NCBI GenBank assembly: GCA_015680685.1
Contig: MNCI01008406.1
Span: forward strand, 98,683 to 124,893
Source of the DNA: Gnetum montanum
Taxonomy: Eukaryota; Streptophyta; Gnetopsida; Gnetales; Gnetaceae
Reading direction: 5' to 3'
Length of the DNA: 26,211 nucleotides
Positions 1-9,791 of the stretch are shown one piece after another. The notes under the pieces are model-generated. The model saw only the letters and a program-made list of their open reading frames with translations, made no database searches and had not been told where the DNA came from. Position 1 is the stretch's first letter, and each line of letters opens with the position of its first letter. Made by a program: the position numbers and the translations under genes.

Positions 1-1427
1 GTAAGTGAGCATGGATTATAGGATACATAAATGACACTATTAGGTGGATCTAAAATGCTTCATGATTTGAGATCATGAAAGTTATGCTAGTGTGTAAGGA
101 GAAAGAGGTATTAACACCTCCAATCACTGAGGTTGCACCAAAGAGCACATTTTCAATAGCTAGAACATCAACTCTAACAACAACTATTCCAGCAATAAGG
201 ACCATAGTAGTTGGACTTCATACAATGTGAACTAGCATTGTAAGCACTAGTACTCAAGTACTTGCAGAGTTTATCATCTTGTAATAAGTCATTTGCAAGA
301 GTTGTTACAAGTTGTAAGTTGGGTCCACAAGACTTAGCAAACATGTTCAATGTCATCAAGGATGAGCTTGAGATTCTAATGGCTCCTTGAACTAAGCAAA
401 TTTCAATGAACACAAGAAGGGATGACTAGATATAGATCTCTAAAACTACAACCATATTTCAAGTCACTTTGAAATTTGGTAAGGATGCAACCATTATCTT
501 AATGCTCCATGAAGGCTAGCAAGGATCTGCAAAGTTACTCACTGATCACATTAGTACAACACTCAACTCCTTTATGGAATAGATTCTAATTTCATTGTCA
601 TCGAAGACATTGAAATTTCTATAGGGATGGGAATCAAAGGAGAGGGGAGCATGATCAAAGCTTAGCAAAAAGATGCATTAGAAAAATTACTACAATTAAG
701 GTAAACAAACGAGAACATACTTAACATTCTTGAAGATATCACTACCCTACAATCTAAGCTAATTGGAACTAAGAAAATACTAGTGTTATTTGAAGCCCAA
801 TTGTAGCAAGCCAAACTAGACAAAAATTACAAGATGAAGTGGCCCAACTTTATGGTAAGCTTGACAACCCCATGTGATTTGTTACTCTTGAGCAACTTGG
901 CCAATTCCATGTTGATGACAATAAATACTTGATGGCCAAGCAATAGAATGACTAAGTGGAAGAAGGAAAGTTCAACATGGAATGCATGTCATTTAAGTGC
1001 AAAACATGGATTGGAAAGGATAATTATCATGTTGCAAGATGAGAATAAAGACATCATAGTAGAAAACTAAAGATGGACTCACGTGGAAAAAGAAAAGGAA
1101 TAAATGAAAGCAAGCTTAAGCCATCACCAGGAATAACAAGTCATGGTAAATTTGGAACCTATCAATAGGAGTGATTTGAGTGATTTAGTAGAGGTTTATG
1201 ATTGAAATTGAAGTATAGTAAAATGAAGCTACAACATACGAGATTTTCAAGAAATACTACTAGTAAGGATCCCACATCAACATTTCAGGATTCCCTTAGA
1301 AACTCTCAAGATTCAAGAGTTAAAATAAATAAGCATAATTAAGAAAAAAAACATTCTTTATTTCATGCTACGATTCAAAGTATAGTGTTGGAAAAAAAAA
1401 CTTTCAAACAACTTCTAAAGATTTTAA
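1..1427 (+). pseudogene. Old host sequence with decayed coiled-coil-like ORF
   Basis: This is the left flank of element B and the oldest layer at this end. No intact gene is present. Read with stops, the + strand gives protein-like stretches: one around 300-380 (containing DLANMFNVIKDELEILMAP) and a Glu/Lys/Gln-rich, coiled-coil-like part around 660-1200. The stops are mostly TAG, TAA and TGA where Gln or Arg would fit, which suggests C-to-T decay. A Ser/Pro-type tail around 1265-1330 resembles the end of the 3' ORF of elements B and D, so this may be the 3' part of another such element. I do not recognise the protein. No LTR or polypurine end is visible before 1428. Confidence 0.4.
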
Positions 1428-1432
1428 TTACT
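1428..1432. repeat. Target site duplication of element B (left copy, TTACT)
   Basis: TTACT lies directly before the 5' LTR of B and is repeated exactly at 15587-15591 directly after the 3' LTR. Five bases is the usual length for Ty3/gypsy integrase. The match fixes both ends of B and shows that the outer parts belong to one insertion despite the nested material. Confidence 0.85.
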
Positions 1433-1466
1433 TAACAAAACCAAGTTTGCCAGGCCCCAATATTGG

Positions 1467-1498
1467 GTACTTGATATCAGGTATGCGATATCAAGTAC
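1467..1498 (+). promoter_or_regulatory. Perfect inverted repeat with GATATC pair in the B promoter
   Basis: A 12-bp arm GTACTTGATATC (1467-1478), an 8-base loop and the exact reverse complement (1487-1498). It contains GATATC-N8-GATATC, and a further GATATC follows after another 8 bases. It lies about 60 bp upstream of the TATA box, so it could be a paired factor-binding site or a cruciform. Function is inferred. Confidence 0.6.
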
Positions 1499-1557
1499 GT
1501 GATATCACGACCTAGATATGATATCATATAGGCGATATCATGATTCCTATGTTAGCC

Positions 1558-1565
1558 TATAAATA
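1558..1565 (+). promoter_or_regulatory. TATA box of the B 5' LTR
   Basis: TATAAATA, 125 bp from the LTR start. The same octamer occurs at the equivalent place in every complete LTR here: 14873-14880, 5209-5216, 11629-11636, 24625-24632, and on the minus strand 17198-17205 and 23761-23768. Confidence 0.65.
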
Positions 1566-1759
1566 CAACACTCAAGCACATAGTAGACAAGTTTTTAGGA
1601 GAAGTTCTTTTCTTTCTAGTTCTTTTGGTAGTTTAGTTTTCAGTTTTTAGTCTCTTTCTTTTAAGCTAGTTATTCCTAGTGCATGTCCATAGTGTGATGT
1701 TTGTAATTGCACAACACCTTTGTTCAAGTGTAACATACTTGGACACATGCATGACTAGC

Positions 1760-1765
1760 AATAAA
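1760..1765 (+). terminator. Polyadenylation signal AATAAA in the B 5' LTR
   Basis: AATAAA in a conserved CAATAAAGAT-like context, about 200 bp after the TATA box. It is matched at 15075-15080 (B 3' LTR), 5383-5388 and 11803-11808 (A), 24802-24807 (D), and on the minus strand 17024-17029 and 23587-23592 (C). In the 3' LTRs it would end the element transcript. Confidence 0.5.
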
Positions 1766-2274
1766 GATCAAGATTACTTTCATCATTGCAGCATTCACTT
1801 AGATTAATTTTTTTTTCTTTACTTATTTAATGCCTTCTTTAGTTAACAATTTGATTTATTGTTATTTACTTTTCCTATCATTATGCAGAATGTGTATGCC
1901 ATAATCATAAGCATTTAAGTGCAAATACTTGGCATGCTTAGTAGTAATCCCATGAAGTCCAAGACATGTACGAATGGTTAAGGATGGATACCATTTCCAT
2001 AAGCTAATTTGGATTTTGCTTCCATTATTAGTTTAATCAATTTATCTTTTCTGTTATTATGAGTAATAGAGAATTAGGACAACATCATATGCCTCACTCT
2101 GAACTAAAACATATGTGAAAAAGCTACTACTAGTCCAAGTGGGAAGACAACAAATTACAATCAATGTATAACTATATAGGTGCCACAACTAGTCCATCCA
2201 CAAAGTTCAACCAGATCGTGCATACATGCTTGTATTTGTATGGTTCGGCATAGGGATACCTCACTGCTCATCAT

Positions 2275-2291
2275 TGACACCGTTGTTGTGG
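2275..2291 (+). other. Degenerate primer binding site of element B
   Basis: TGACACCGTTGTTGTGG follows the LTR end after one base. It matches TGGCGCCGTTGCCGGGG, the complement of the plant tRNA-Asp 3' end, apart from a few transitions. The Tat/Athila branch of plant gypsy elements uses this site. Confidence 0.7.
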
Positions 2292-2398
2292 ATGATGCTA
2301 GTTATCTAGACTAGTTGTATTACATAAGATTGTTGTAAAAGGGTATTAATGATGTATCTTTCAAGAAGTATTCAAACACACATCACAAATCGAAAACA

Positions 2399-4896
2399 AT
2401 GTCTTACTCACACAAAAATGATTATGAATCATATAATGCACCTATTCATTGGAGAACTAATGAAATATACAATGAAGAAGATTTGAGTGATCCACCTTAT
2501 GAATGGGTTTTTCATGGCCATGGCCACCCTAATGACACTCAAAGACTACATTCACCTAAGGTAGACAATCTTGAATAAGATGACGTCAATCCTAAACTAG
2601 GGAAAGCCTCAAGGCCTAAGACCTCCTCAACACTTAGAAATGATAAACCAAGGGACCTTGAGGAACATTATAGAAGCCATGGCTATCCTACCAGTTTCTC
2701 CTTCTCATCTTCCCCCTCAACCTTAACATCTAGTTCTAATGAAGATGAACATAGGTATAGAGATAGAGCTCCATAAAAGGTTTAGAATAAAAGCAAAAAT
2801 TGAACCCATAGACACACTCAAGGTCATCAACATGAACACAATCCCCATCATCACCATCAATCAAATACAGATTTTAATCACAACTTGTCTGACAATGATA
2901 AACCCTTGTTAGTTCCTAAAATCCTAATGCACATCATAGAGGCTGTTAAGATATCTCACAGGCATTGCAAGAAGAGTCAACTACCTAAGCTTGACCTGAA
3001 TAATATTAAAAAATTTATAGGAGGCTATGATTCAGATCCATAACATCATTTACAAGCCTTGCATGACGCTTATGTGCTCAATAATGTGGATAGTAAATGG
3101 TAAAAGCTTAAGCTCTTTCCTAGGACACTAATCAGTAAAGCCAAAGTGTGGTATAGATCATTGGAACCAAATTCAATCAGATGATGGTTAACCATGTTAG
3201 AGATTTTCAATAAAAGATACTAGACCTATGCATAGACAAATTCAAAGATGGAAACAAGAATAACAAGAACCCTTGGACATGGCCTTAGATAGATACTATG
3301 CTTTACTAAATAAATGTCCAGGTCATAGGTTCTCTAAGAAAGAGCAAATACTCCACATCATAGATGGGCTTAGTAATGAAACAAGGATGAACCTTGGAAA
3401 GTATGCCAGAGGACAACTATATCAGCTCCAAGCCCACCAGGTCAAAGAACTAATGGAGTGTCTAGCAAAAGAAGAGAGAGAATTATCTAAATGGGAGAAT
3501 GCCAAAGCATTTGAGTAGGACCTAACTCTAGAAATAACAAACATCTAGAACTACAAGGAAGGGGAAGCAACCAATTCTAAAAGTGTGTTACAATCCCAAC
3601 CTTTGCCAATATAGAAATCGATAGATGAAATTGAGGTAAAGCATAACAAGATGACCATATGGGCAAATGAACAAAGTGTGAACTTAGAAGACATTGTCAA
3701 GGAGAGGGTCATTCAAAATAAACCTAGCAATCAAAACAAACAAAGGGCATAGAAATTAGAAATAGTTAAGAACACTGTTCGACAACCAGGGAGAATGGCT
3801 AAGGGCAATGAGGCTAAAGACTCAACTATAGATAATGAGGATGGATGTGATGTTTGTTTATATGACCATAAAAAGGGCCATTACCCAGTCTTGTCACATC
3901 TATATGAGCATTGGATAGGGAAGCTACACCCAAAATTCATACAAAGGTATTGGCTTAGGCACATCCTTATTCCACAAGGTAATTATGGATAACCCCATAA
4001 TCTAATTGTACTATCCGAAGGGGAGCTATTACTAGCCTCAACACTTTACTTCACCACAATGGCAAAATTCATAGGCATGGGGGAGGCCACCATCTAGCCA
4101 GCCACATCCTCCCTATCTGCCAAAACCAAATACCTACTATGTTCAACATCCTGTTTCTCCAACCAGTTTTGAATCCTCTACCTCTAATCATCATTATCAC
4201 TCTCTCGAGTAACATCGACCTGTGTCTTCTCCTAAGGGATCACCATCTCATACTTCTCAAACTTCTTCTCACCCTTGGTATTCTCATTCTTCATCTCCTT
4301 CTACACCACCATTAGATGTATTAGACGGTTTTGCACCACTGTGCCAACCAATGGATGTAACTTGTGTTGCTACTATTAATGAAAGTAGGTTCCCTATGCA
4401 ACATTGGAGGTGTCCCTTCTTTAGGCATGGCCATAGGAAGAAGAATCATGCTTTTGAACCTACTCCATCCTCTGAACTAGCCCAAGGTCAACCTACTACC
4501 ACACCTTCCTTAGCTTCATCAATAGCCCTTGTTACTATACCCATGCCTCCACATCACACTCTAACATCCACACGATCTAGTGAATTCACCAATGTGAAGG
4601 GACACATAGATCCATGCATATTTCCATATAGTCAAGGGTGCCATAATGGGTTAGATTTTTCTCATAATGTACATACACCATCTAGCCTACCCCACTATGC
4701 TTTCTATAATTAGGTGTGTGACCAATGATTTCTCTACTTAGCCACCATACCACCAATAGATACCCAGTGGTTGGGGCATGAAGGGTTCTTAACATTTCAT
4801 ACATGCATGAATCCTATTCATCCACTTATTAATCCTAGCCATGACCAAATGTTTAGTTGTGGGGGTCACCCCCATTCTAATTTCCAAGATTCTTAA
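2399..4896 (+). pseudogene. Decayed gag of element B
   Basis: A broken structural (Gag) protein gene. ATG at 2399 opens a frame that runs with about ten stops to roughly 3240. It shifts by one base near 3255, continues to about 3990, and is in the third frame from 4222 to 4896. It has a Ser/His-rich N-terminal part, then the Ty3/gypsy gag core around 3010-3180 (GGYDSDP, HHLQALHDAY, KLKLFPRTLISKA, VWY), then DRYYALLNKCPGH. A zinc-knuckle-like CDVCLYDHKKGH lies at 3846-3881, followed by a Pro/Ser/His-rich C-terminus. It is homologous to the gag part of elements A and C. It ends at a stop near 4896 just after a G-run, with no retropepsin DSG motif, unlike A and C. Any Gag function is lost. Confidence 0.75.
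4860..4874 (+). other. G5/C5 hairpin near the end of B gag
   Basis: A six-pair stem, TGGGGG then TCA then CCCCCA. It lies at the end of the gag frame, where A and C have CATGGGGG followed by a GATGGCCA-type partial palindrome. It could be an RNA stem-loop or an internal polypurine tract; no function is shown. Confidence 0.4.
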
Positions 4897-5142
4897 GTGT
4901 TATTTTATCTTTTTATTTTATATTTTTTTGTCATTTCTCTGTTTCTTTTACTTTTTGTAATTGTTGTTTTTAATTTTCCGTTGTAATCTTGATCATGAAT
5001 AAGTTGATCATGTTGTCCATTAAGGTGAGGTTTTTCTCTATGTTTCCTAGTCATAAGGGACTAATTATTTAGAAATTGAGACCGTGACATCGATCCATCT
5101 ATTTAATTAATAAGAGGTTTGTGCTCTAGTCACAATGGTAAT
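4897..5142 (+). other. A/T-rich spacer of element B, left of the A insertion
   Basis: T-rich non-coding sequence after the gag end of B. No ORF or repeat was recognised. It ends GTAAT, the left target site of element A. Confidence 0.5.
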
Positions 5143-5150
5143 TGATGGGA

Positions 5151-5179
5151 TGTGATATCGCATGAGCTACGATATCACA
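5151..5179 (+). promoter_or_regulatory. GATATC inverted repeat in the A promoter
   Basis: TGTGATATCG (5151-5160) is repeated inverted as CGATATCACA (5170-5179) around a 9-base loop. Another GATATC follows 8 bases after the second. It sits 30 bp upstream of the TATA box. The same kind of module occurs in the LTRs of B and C. Confidence 0.6.
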
Positions 5180-5208
5180 TACGCGATATCGCGGTCTGTC
5201 ATCATATC

Positions 5209-5216
5209 TATAAATA
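5209..5216 (+). promoter_or_regulatory. TATA box of the A 5' LTR
   Basis: TATAAATA followed by AGAGG and a GC-richer stretch, conserved in the 3' LTR (11629-11636). The predicted transcript start would be about 30 bp downstream, near 5240. It has not been tested. Confidence 0.6.
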
Positions 5217-5382
5217 AGAGGCGGCACTCCCCTTATTCCTCATCTTAGGCTTAAAGTAGTGAAGCTCTGGCAGATTGATCACCCCAGAGATTGATTATTT
5301 TCCATGTGCCCACAGTAGGAGTACCCAAGTGAACGGATCTTTATTCGAGCAGCTTTGTACCTGAATGCAAGTTGTGTATGGC

Positions 5383-5388
5383 AATAAA
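5383..5388 (+). terminator. Polyadenylation signal AATAAA in the A 5' LTR
   Basis: Conserved with 11803-11808 in the 3' LTR. With the TATA box it brackets the likely R region. Confidence 0.45.
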
Positions 5389-6067
5389 GATGAGCTTTGT
5401 GGATAAACCTTGCAGTACATGGATAACTTTATTACATGTTATTTCCTACCTATTATTTATTACCTGCAGTAGCACGATATGAGTAGGACTTGATTACGAG
5501 CATTTACGAATATGTACAGTTAGTCAAGAAATCAGTTACTCATCACGATTAGTCTCTCTCACCCTAAACTCCTAGAATGTGGAATAAGTATGACTTGGTT
5601 ATGAGCATTCAAGGATGTGTATGGTTAGCCAAGGAACGGATGCTTATCACACTTAGGTTAGTTAAGTGCTTCAGTATGAGCACTTCGAGCATGTGCGTTA
5701 CGTGTGGTGATCCCAATAACGATTAGCGTGTGGTAGCCACAATTGCATAGTTCAGGGTGTGTACGGTAAGTGGAAATGGATGCTGATGCTAGGAACTTAG
5801 TGTAGTAGTTAGAATTAGACTTAGTTCTCAACCCTTTCCTCGTAGTGCAGAAAACATAAAACCATAAAAGACCATAAAAATCATATACCTCGGACTTGCT
5901 TAACCATACACTGTGACACATACAAGCAAGTCTGGAAAGACAACGATTAATTAACCCCAAGTGTTCCAAGCGGCGTGTAGGCATTTAGTCTGCGAAGTTT
6001 GACCGGATCGTGTGTGTGACACTCATATTCATATGATTGAGTGTAGGGATACGTGCCACTCATCATT

Positions 6068-6085
6068 TGGCGCTGTTGCCAAGGA
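6068..6085 (+). other. Primer binding site of element A (tRNA-Asp type)
   Basis: TGGCGCTGTTGCCAAGGA lies two bases after the LTR end. It matches the tRNA-Asp complement TGGCGCCGTTGCCGGGG except at three places. The AAGG ending is shared with element C, so it may be the true family sequence. Confidence 0.75.
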
Positions 6086-6209
6086 CTAAGTGTTTGTATG
6101 CCAACTAGAACATAAGGAAATCATTCACATCGTTGTGAGCTTTAATGAACCTTCGGGTTAATTGATTAAACAAGAATTTATTTAACAGTGAATAAAAAAT
6201 CGATAAAAA

Positions 6210-9200
6210 ATGACTTCTTCTCACAAATCTAATTCACCTAGGACTAACACTAGAGACAGTCGGCAACATAAAACGCATAACCAAAACCAGCCATGTCCTA
6301 AACAGTACAAGATAACATATACTCATCCTGATGAGTATACTCCTGATTACACTTTTATCCTCCATCAAGATGAACAGCTGTGATGGAGAGATCTGCAAGG
6401 TAACATCGTGTTACCCCTAGATCAATCAATCTCTAACATGCTCTTTCGTGCCTTGGCACAGATCGACATGACAGAACTATTTGCTGAATACATTACTGAG
6501 GATTTTGATATGAGGGATTATTATCCCACAGATACACAACGTATGAGGGACTTAAGGCAAGAGAATCAACACACACTATTGAAGGGCAAAGCCCCACACA
6601 TCCTTAGTGAAATATGAGATGAGGAACCCCTCATAACGGGCTCTTTAGCAATTGATGTTCCCCCTCCTAACGATGGTGAGGAGGTAAGGCATTAGAACCT
6701 ACACTCAACTGTACATAACATGGGTTCTGATCCTTGTGAACACCAACTGTTCACAGAAGAAACAACAACTCACACTAAGGATGAGCACTTAGATCGTTAT
6801 AACGATCGGGGCTGATGCAGCCGAAGAGAAGGTAAGAAACATCACCATGGTGATGGCTCCCCTTCTTCTTCTCCTTCATCTCACCACTCACCCTCTCCTT
6901 CCATATCTGGGCATAGCCACCAGAAACACAATAATGAGGATAAAGGTAAGGAATAAAAGAGACCTTGACAGGAAATTCGAGAGATAAGACAAGGGTAAGG
7001 ACGTAGGGAGAGTAAGGAACCACGAAGACATCACAGACGTCATGAAAGAGATGATCATGACGAGCCCCTACTCACAACCCAAAGAATGCTTGACATCATA
7101 GAGGCTATTAGGATTCCCACAAGGCACTTAAAGGATAGTTAGATCAAGCATTTGGACATAAATAATATCCCACGTTTTGAAGGGGGATACAACGCTGATC
7201 CACAGTATCATTTACAGGCATTCCACGATGCCTGTGCCTTGCAAAATATAGACAATGAGTGGTAGAAGCTTAAGTTATTCCCAAGGATACTCATCAAAGA
7301 AGCAGAGAGCTGGTACTGGTCCTTAGAATCAAAAACCATCAGGAGGTGAAGTACAATGCTTTAACTCTTCAACAATAAATATCAGACGTACTTTAGAGTG
7401 TCCAATTTGCGTAGGTAGATCCAAGGCTGAAAAAAAGGTGCTTATGAACCCTTGGATGCTACCATGGCCCGCTACTATACATTGCTACATCATTGCCCTG
7501 GCCATGGGTACGCTTAGCAGGATCAACTTTGCTACATCGTGGATGGGCTAAGGCACGAAACGAGAAGAACCCTTGGGACTTATGCCCAAGGGAAGCTTTC
7601 ACAACTTAGAGCCCAAGAAGTACAAAGTTTGTTGGAACAAGTAGCATAAGAAGAAGGTGAACTACATAAGAGGGAAAGTGTGGAAGAATACAACTGTGAT
7701 CCCTCCCTTTGCAAGAAGGGAATGAAATTTTGTGATGAGGAGGATGAGTCACCACTCAAAGAGTTGGTGAACCGGAAAACTTTGCCGATCCAAAAATTAA
7801 CAACTGAGGTATTAGCCAAGGTAGACCAAATGTGGGATTCCTTAGACTCAAGAATTGAGACAGTCTTGAAAATCGTAGAAGAGTCTAAGGAGAAAAGAAG
7901 TAGTGACAAAAGTAAGAAAAAGCGAAGAAATTCAAGCCCTGCACATAATAAGGGTAAGGGAAAAATTCCTATCTCTGATGAGGATGTGGACTCTAACACA
8001 GATGATGATAGTGGATGTGAGATCTGCCACTATGACCATCCTATGTGATGTTGCCAAATTATCTCACATCTATAGGTTTCTAGGGTGTATGCGCTAAATC
8101 CAAGACTCAACCAATGACAAACACCTTGAAGGTTTCCTTATCCACAAGGTAACCCAAGGCAATTCCACCAACCACTAATGTATTATCCAAGTGGAACTCC
8201 ACCATAGCCCATCGGATACCATCAGCAGTGACAATACCCACATTCATGGGGGATGCCACTGCCAACACAACAGTACCCTTACCAGTAGCCCGATCCTTAT
8301 GATTATTATGTGTAGCCCCCGGTTTCTCCAGGTGACTCCATGAGTCACACTACTCCCCAACGTCACTACCAAGTTTGAGAGTACTTCAGGAGGACTCCTT
8401 CTCCTCCGGGAGGCATCTCACATTCATCCCATCCTCTAACTCCATCTGCACCTCTTCCACCTGTAGTTCCCATACAACCTATTCCAACAATGCAAGGGGA
8501 ATTACCTACTCAACCGTAGTAGCATAACACTGCAAGAGCTATAAATATTTAGCCTGTAAATATTTAACTTGGCACTAGTTCTAACAACTGTACAAAGAAA
8601 AGGCCCTTCTTCAGAACTAGGAGCCTAGACAAACTCTCGCAACAACAAGAGGTTGAGTACATGTACATGCCTCAACCACCTAACACTTCGGAGCACCCTT
8701 CAGTCCAAAAACACTGTACGCATACGGTTATGTTAACACATATCATAACCGACTCAATCAAGGTGGGCCACCTTCCCAGGAAACTATCTGACCCTGAGAG
8801 TCCTTTAATTCATTTGCAGATTGTCGAAAATGCACCACATTAGGCTCTTCTTGACTCAGGCTCCAGAGTCAATTTAATATCATGAGAAATGTATCAAGCC
8901 TGGAACCTACCCCAACTTAAGAAGAGCAACATCCAATTAGAGTTGGCTGACCTGTCCATCATCATTCCCTTAGGATTGGTAGAGGACATCATCACCACTG
9001 TGTGTGGTTGGTCATACCCAGCCACTTTCTTGATGATTGAAGTTAACAATGAAGGGGGCTTCCCAATTATAATGGGAAGGCCATGGCTAAGTACAGTAGA
9101 TGCGTACCTAGGGATCTATGATCTTTTCTTGCAAATATCTAAGATAAATATTTATAGAAAGATAGAGAAGAAGAAAGTTCCATGCATCACATACAGTGAT

Positions 9201-9548
9201 TCATCAGGTGATGACATGGAGGAAATGTCTCCATGTAATAGGTGTGCCCTTGAAACTTTGAAACAAAGATGCCAATATGTAGCAACCACACAACCAGTAG
9301 TAGACACCTCGTGGTTGATAGCTACTCAAAAGAGCAAATAAATATGCATGGAACGAACTGAGGAGATAACTCATGCTAACAACGAAGGCATAGATACCTT
9401 AGCATATGAGCATCGCCAACTTCCACCCCTTAATTTGAGAACATCAATAGGGAGAAGTTGGGCACTTTTAAGAAATTCAAATAGACGCTCATTATTTCAG
9501 ATCTCTCGCTTTCCACTTATTCATGGGGGTGATGGCCACCTATGCTAA
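6210..9548 (+). pseudogene. Decayed gag-protease polyprotein gene of element A
   Basis: One reading frame of about 1,112 codons encoded Gag and an aspartic protease. ATG 6210 is chosen because element C starts at the same point. About 30 in-frame stops interrupt it, but the frame never changes. The N-terminal region has FILHQDEQL near residue 50. A Ser/His-rich linker (about residues 210-240) precedes the gypsy gag core at residues 320-380 (FEGGYNADPQYHLQAF, then WY). A zinc-knuckle-like CEICHYDH starts at residue 603. A Pro/Tyr/Gln-rich part follows. Retropepsin follows, with catalytic LLDSGSRVNLIS (Asp 882) and IIMGRPWL (about residue 954). The C-terminus is HGGDGHLC. No polymerase follows. 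The protein cannot be made now. Family assignment to Ty3/gypsy, Tat/Athila side, rests on these motifs and the primer site. Confidence 0.85.
9521..9530 (+). other. Internal polypurine-like motif 1 of element A
   Basis: TCATGGGGGT followed by GATGG copies the 3' polypurine tract/LTR junction (AGTCATGGGGGTA, then TGATGG). It overlaps the end of the protease frame. Element C has the same motif at 19563-19573 on the minus strand. It could prime plus-strand DNA internally, which is an inference. Confidence 0.4.
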
Positions 9549-9574
9549 TCATATGGGGCCCTTAGTTCTTTTAA

Positions 9575-9666
9575 GTTTTTGTTTTACACATTTTTGTTTA
9601 ACATATTTTTGTTTTACACATATTTATTTTACACATTTTTGTTTTACACATTTTTGTTTTGCAAAT
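9575..9666 (+). repeat. Tandem array of ~15-bp TTTTGTTTTACACAT units
   Basis: About six imperfect copies. Element C has one copy of the unit at the same place, so this is an expansion in A after the two diverged. It produces a meaningless Phe/His/Cys-rich ORF that I do not call. Confidence 0.75.
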
Positions 9667-9718
9667 TTCTTTAACTTTTCTTGTTTTTGTTTTACAACAT
9701 CTTTATATTTTTCCAATT

Positions 9719-9743
9719 GTGTGTGTGTGTGTGTGTGTGTGTG
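9719..9743 (+). repeat. (GT)n microsatellite
   Basis: Twelve and a half GT units with no interruption, just after the T-rich array. Confidence 0.9.
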
Positions 9744-9791
9744 CCATCCACCATGTAAGTTCGTCATCCAATAAGTGTTCAGAATGATGGT

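Larger units (their letters stand above)
1433..2273 (+). repeat. 5' LTR of element B
   Basis: It aligns along its length with 14776-15586. It starts with GATATC-rich palindromes (1467-1520), has TATAAATA at 1558-1565 and AATAAA at 1760-1765, and ends ...CTCATCA directly before the primer site. The leading TG has become TA. It is about 841 bp, against 811 bp for the 3' copy, the difference being indels. Confidence 0.85.
5143..6065 (+). repeat. 5' LTR of element A
   Basis: It begins TGATGGGATG and ends ...CTCATCA, and pairs with 11546-12485. By eye roughly nine bases in ten agree, and most differences are transitions, so the insertion is old. TATAAATA is at 5209-5216, only 66 bp in, and AATAAA is at 5383-5388. 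That implies a very short U3 and a long R/U5. A minus-strand ORF at 5658-5984 is not preserved as such in the 3' copy and is not a gene. Confidence 0.88.

Noticed and set aside
1467-1530. CRISPR-like array from repeated GATATC units
   Set aside because: The repeats are 6 bp with 8-13 bp spacers in a plant LTR promoter. There is no array and no cas gene.
5658-5984. 108-residue minus-strand open frame
   Set aside because: It lies inside the A 5' LTR, is not preserved as such in the 3' LTR, and has no motif.
6068-6085. A tRNA gene suggested by the tRNA-like sequence
   Set aside because: Only the 3' end complement is present, right after an LTR. It is a primer binding site, with no cloverleaf.
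7580-7999. 139-residue minus-strand open frame
   Set aside because: It is antisense to the gag part of element A and mirrors its Ser/Glu/Lys-rich codons; a shadow.
6210-9548. Alternative genetic code or programmed readthrough to explain an intact frame full of stops
   Set aside because: Stops stand in for Gln, Arg and Trp with all three stop codons. LTRs and non-coding parts show the same transition-type decay, so mutation explains it.
9523-9774. Phe/Cys/His-rich 83-residue open frame
   Set aside because: It is produced by the T-rich tandem array and the GT run, with no counterpart in C.
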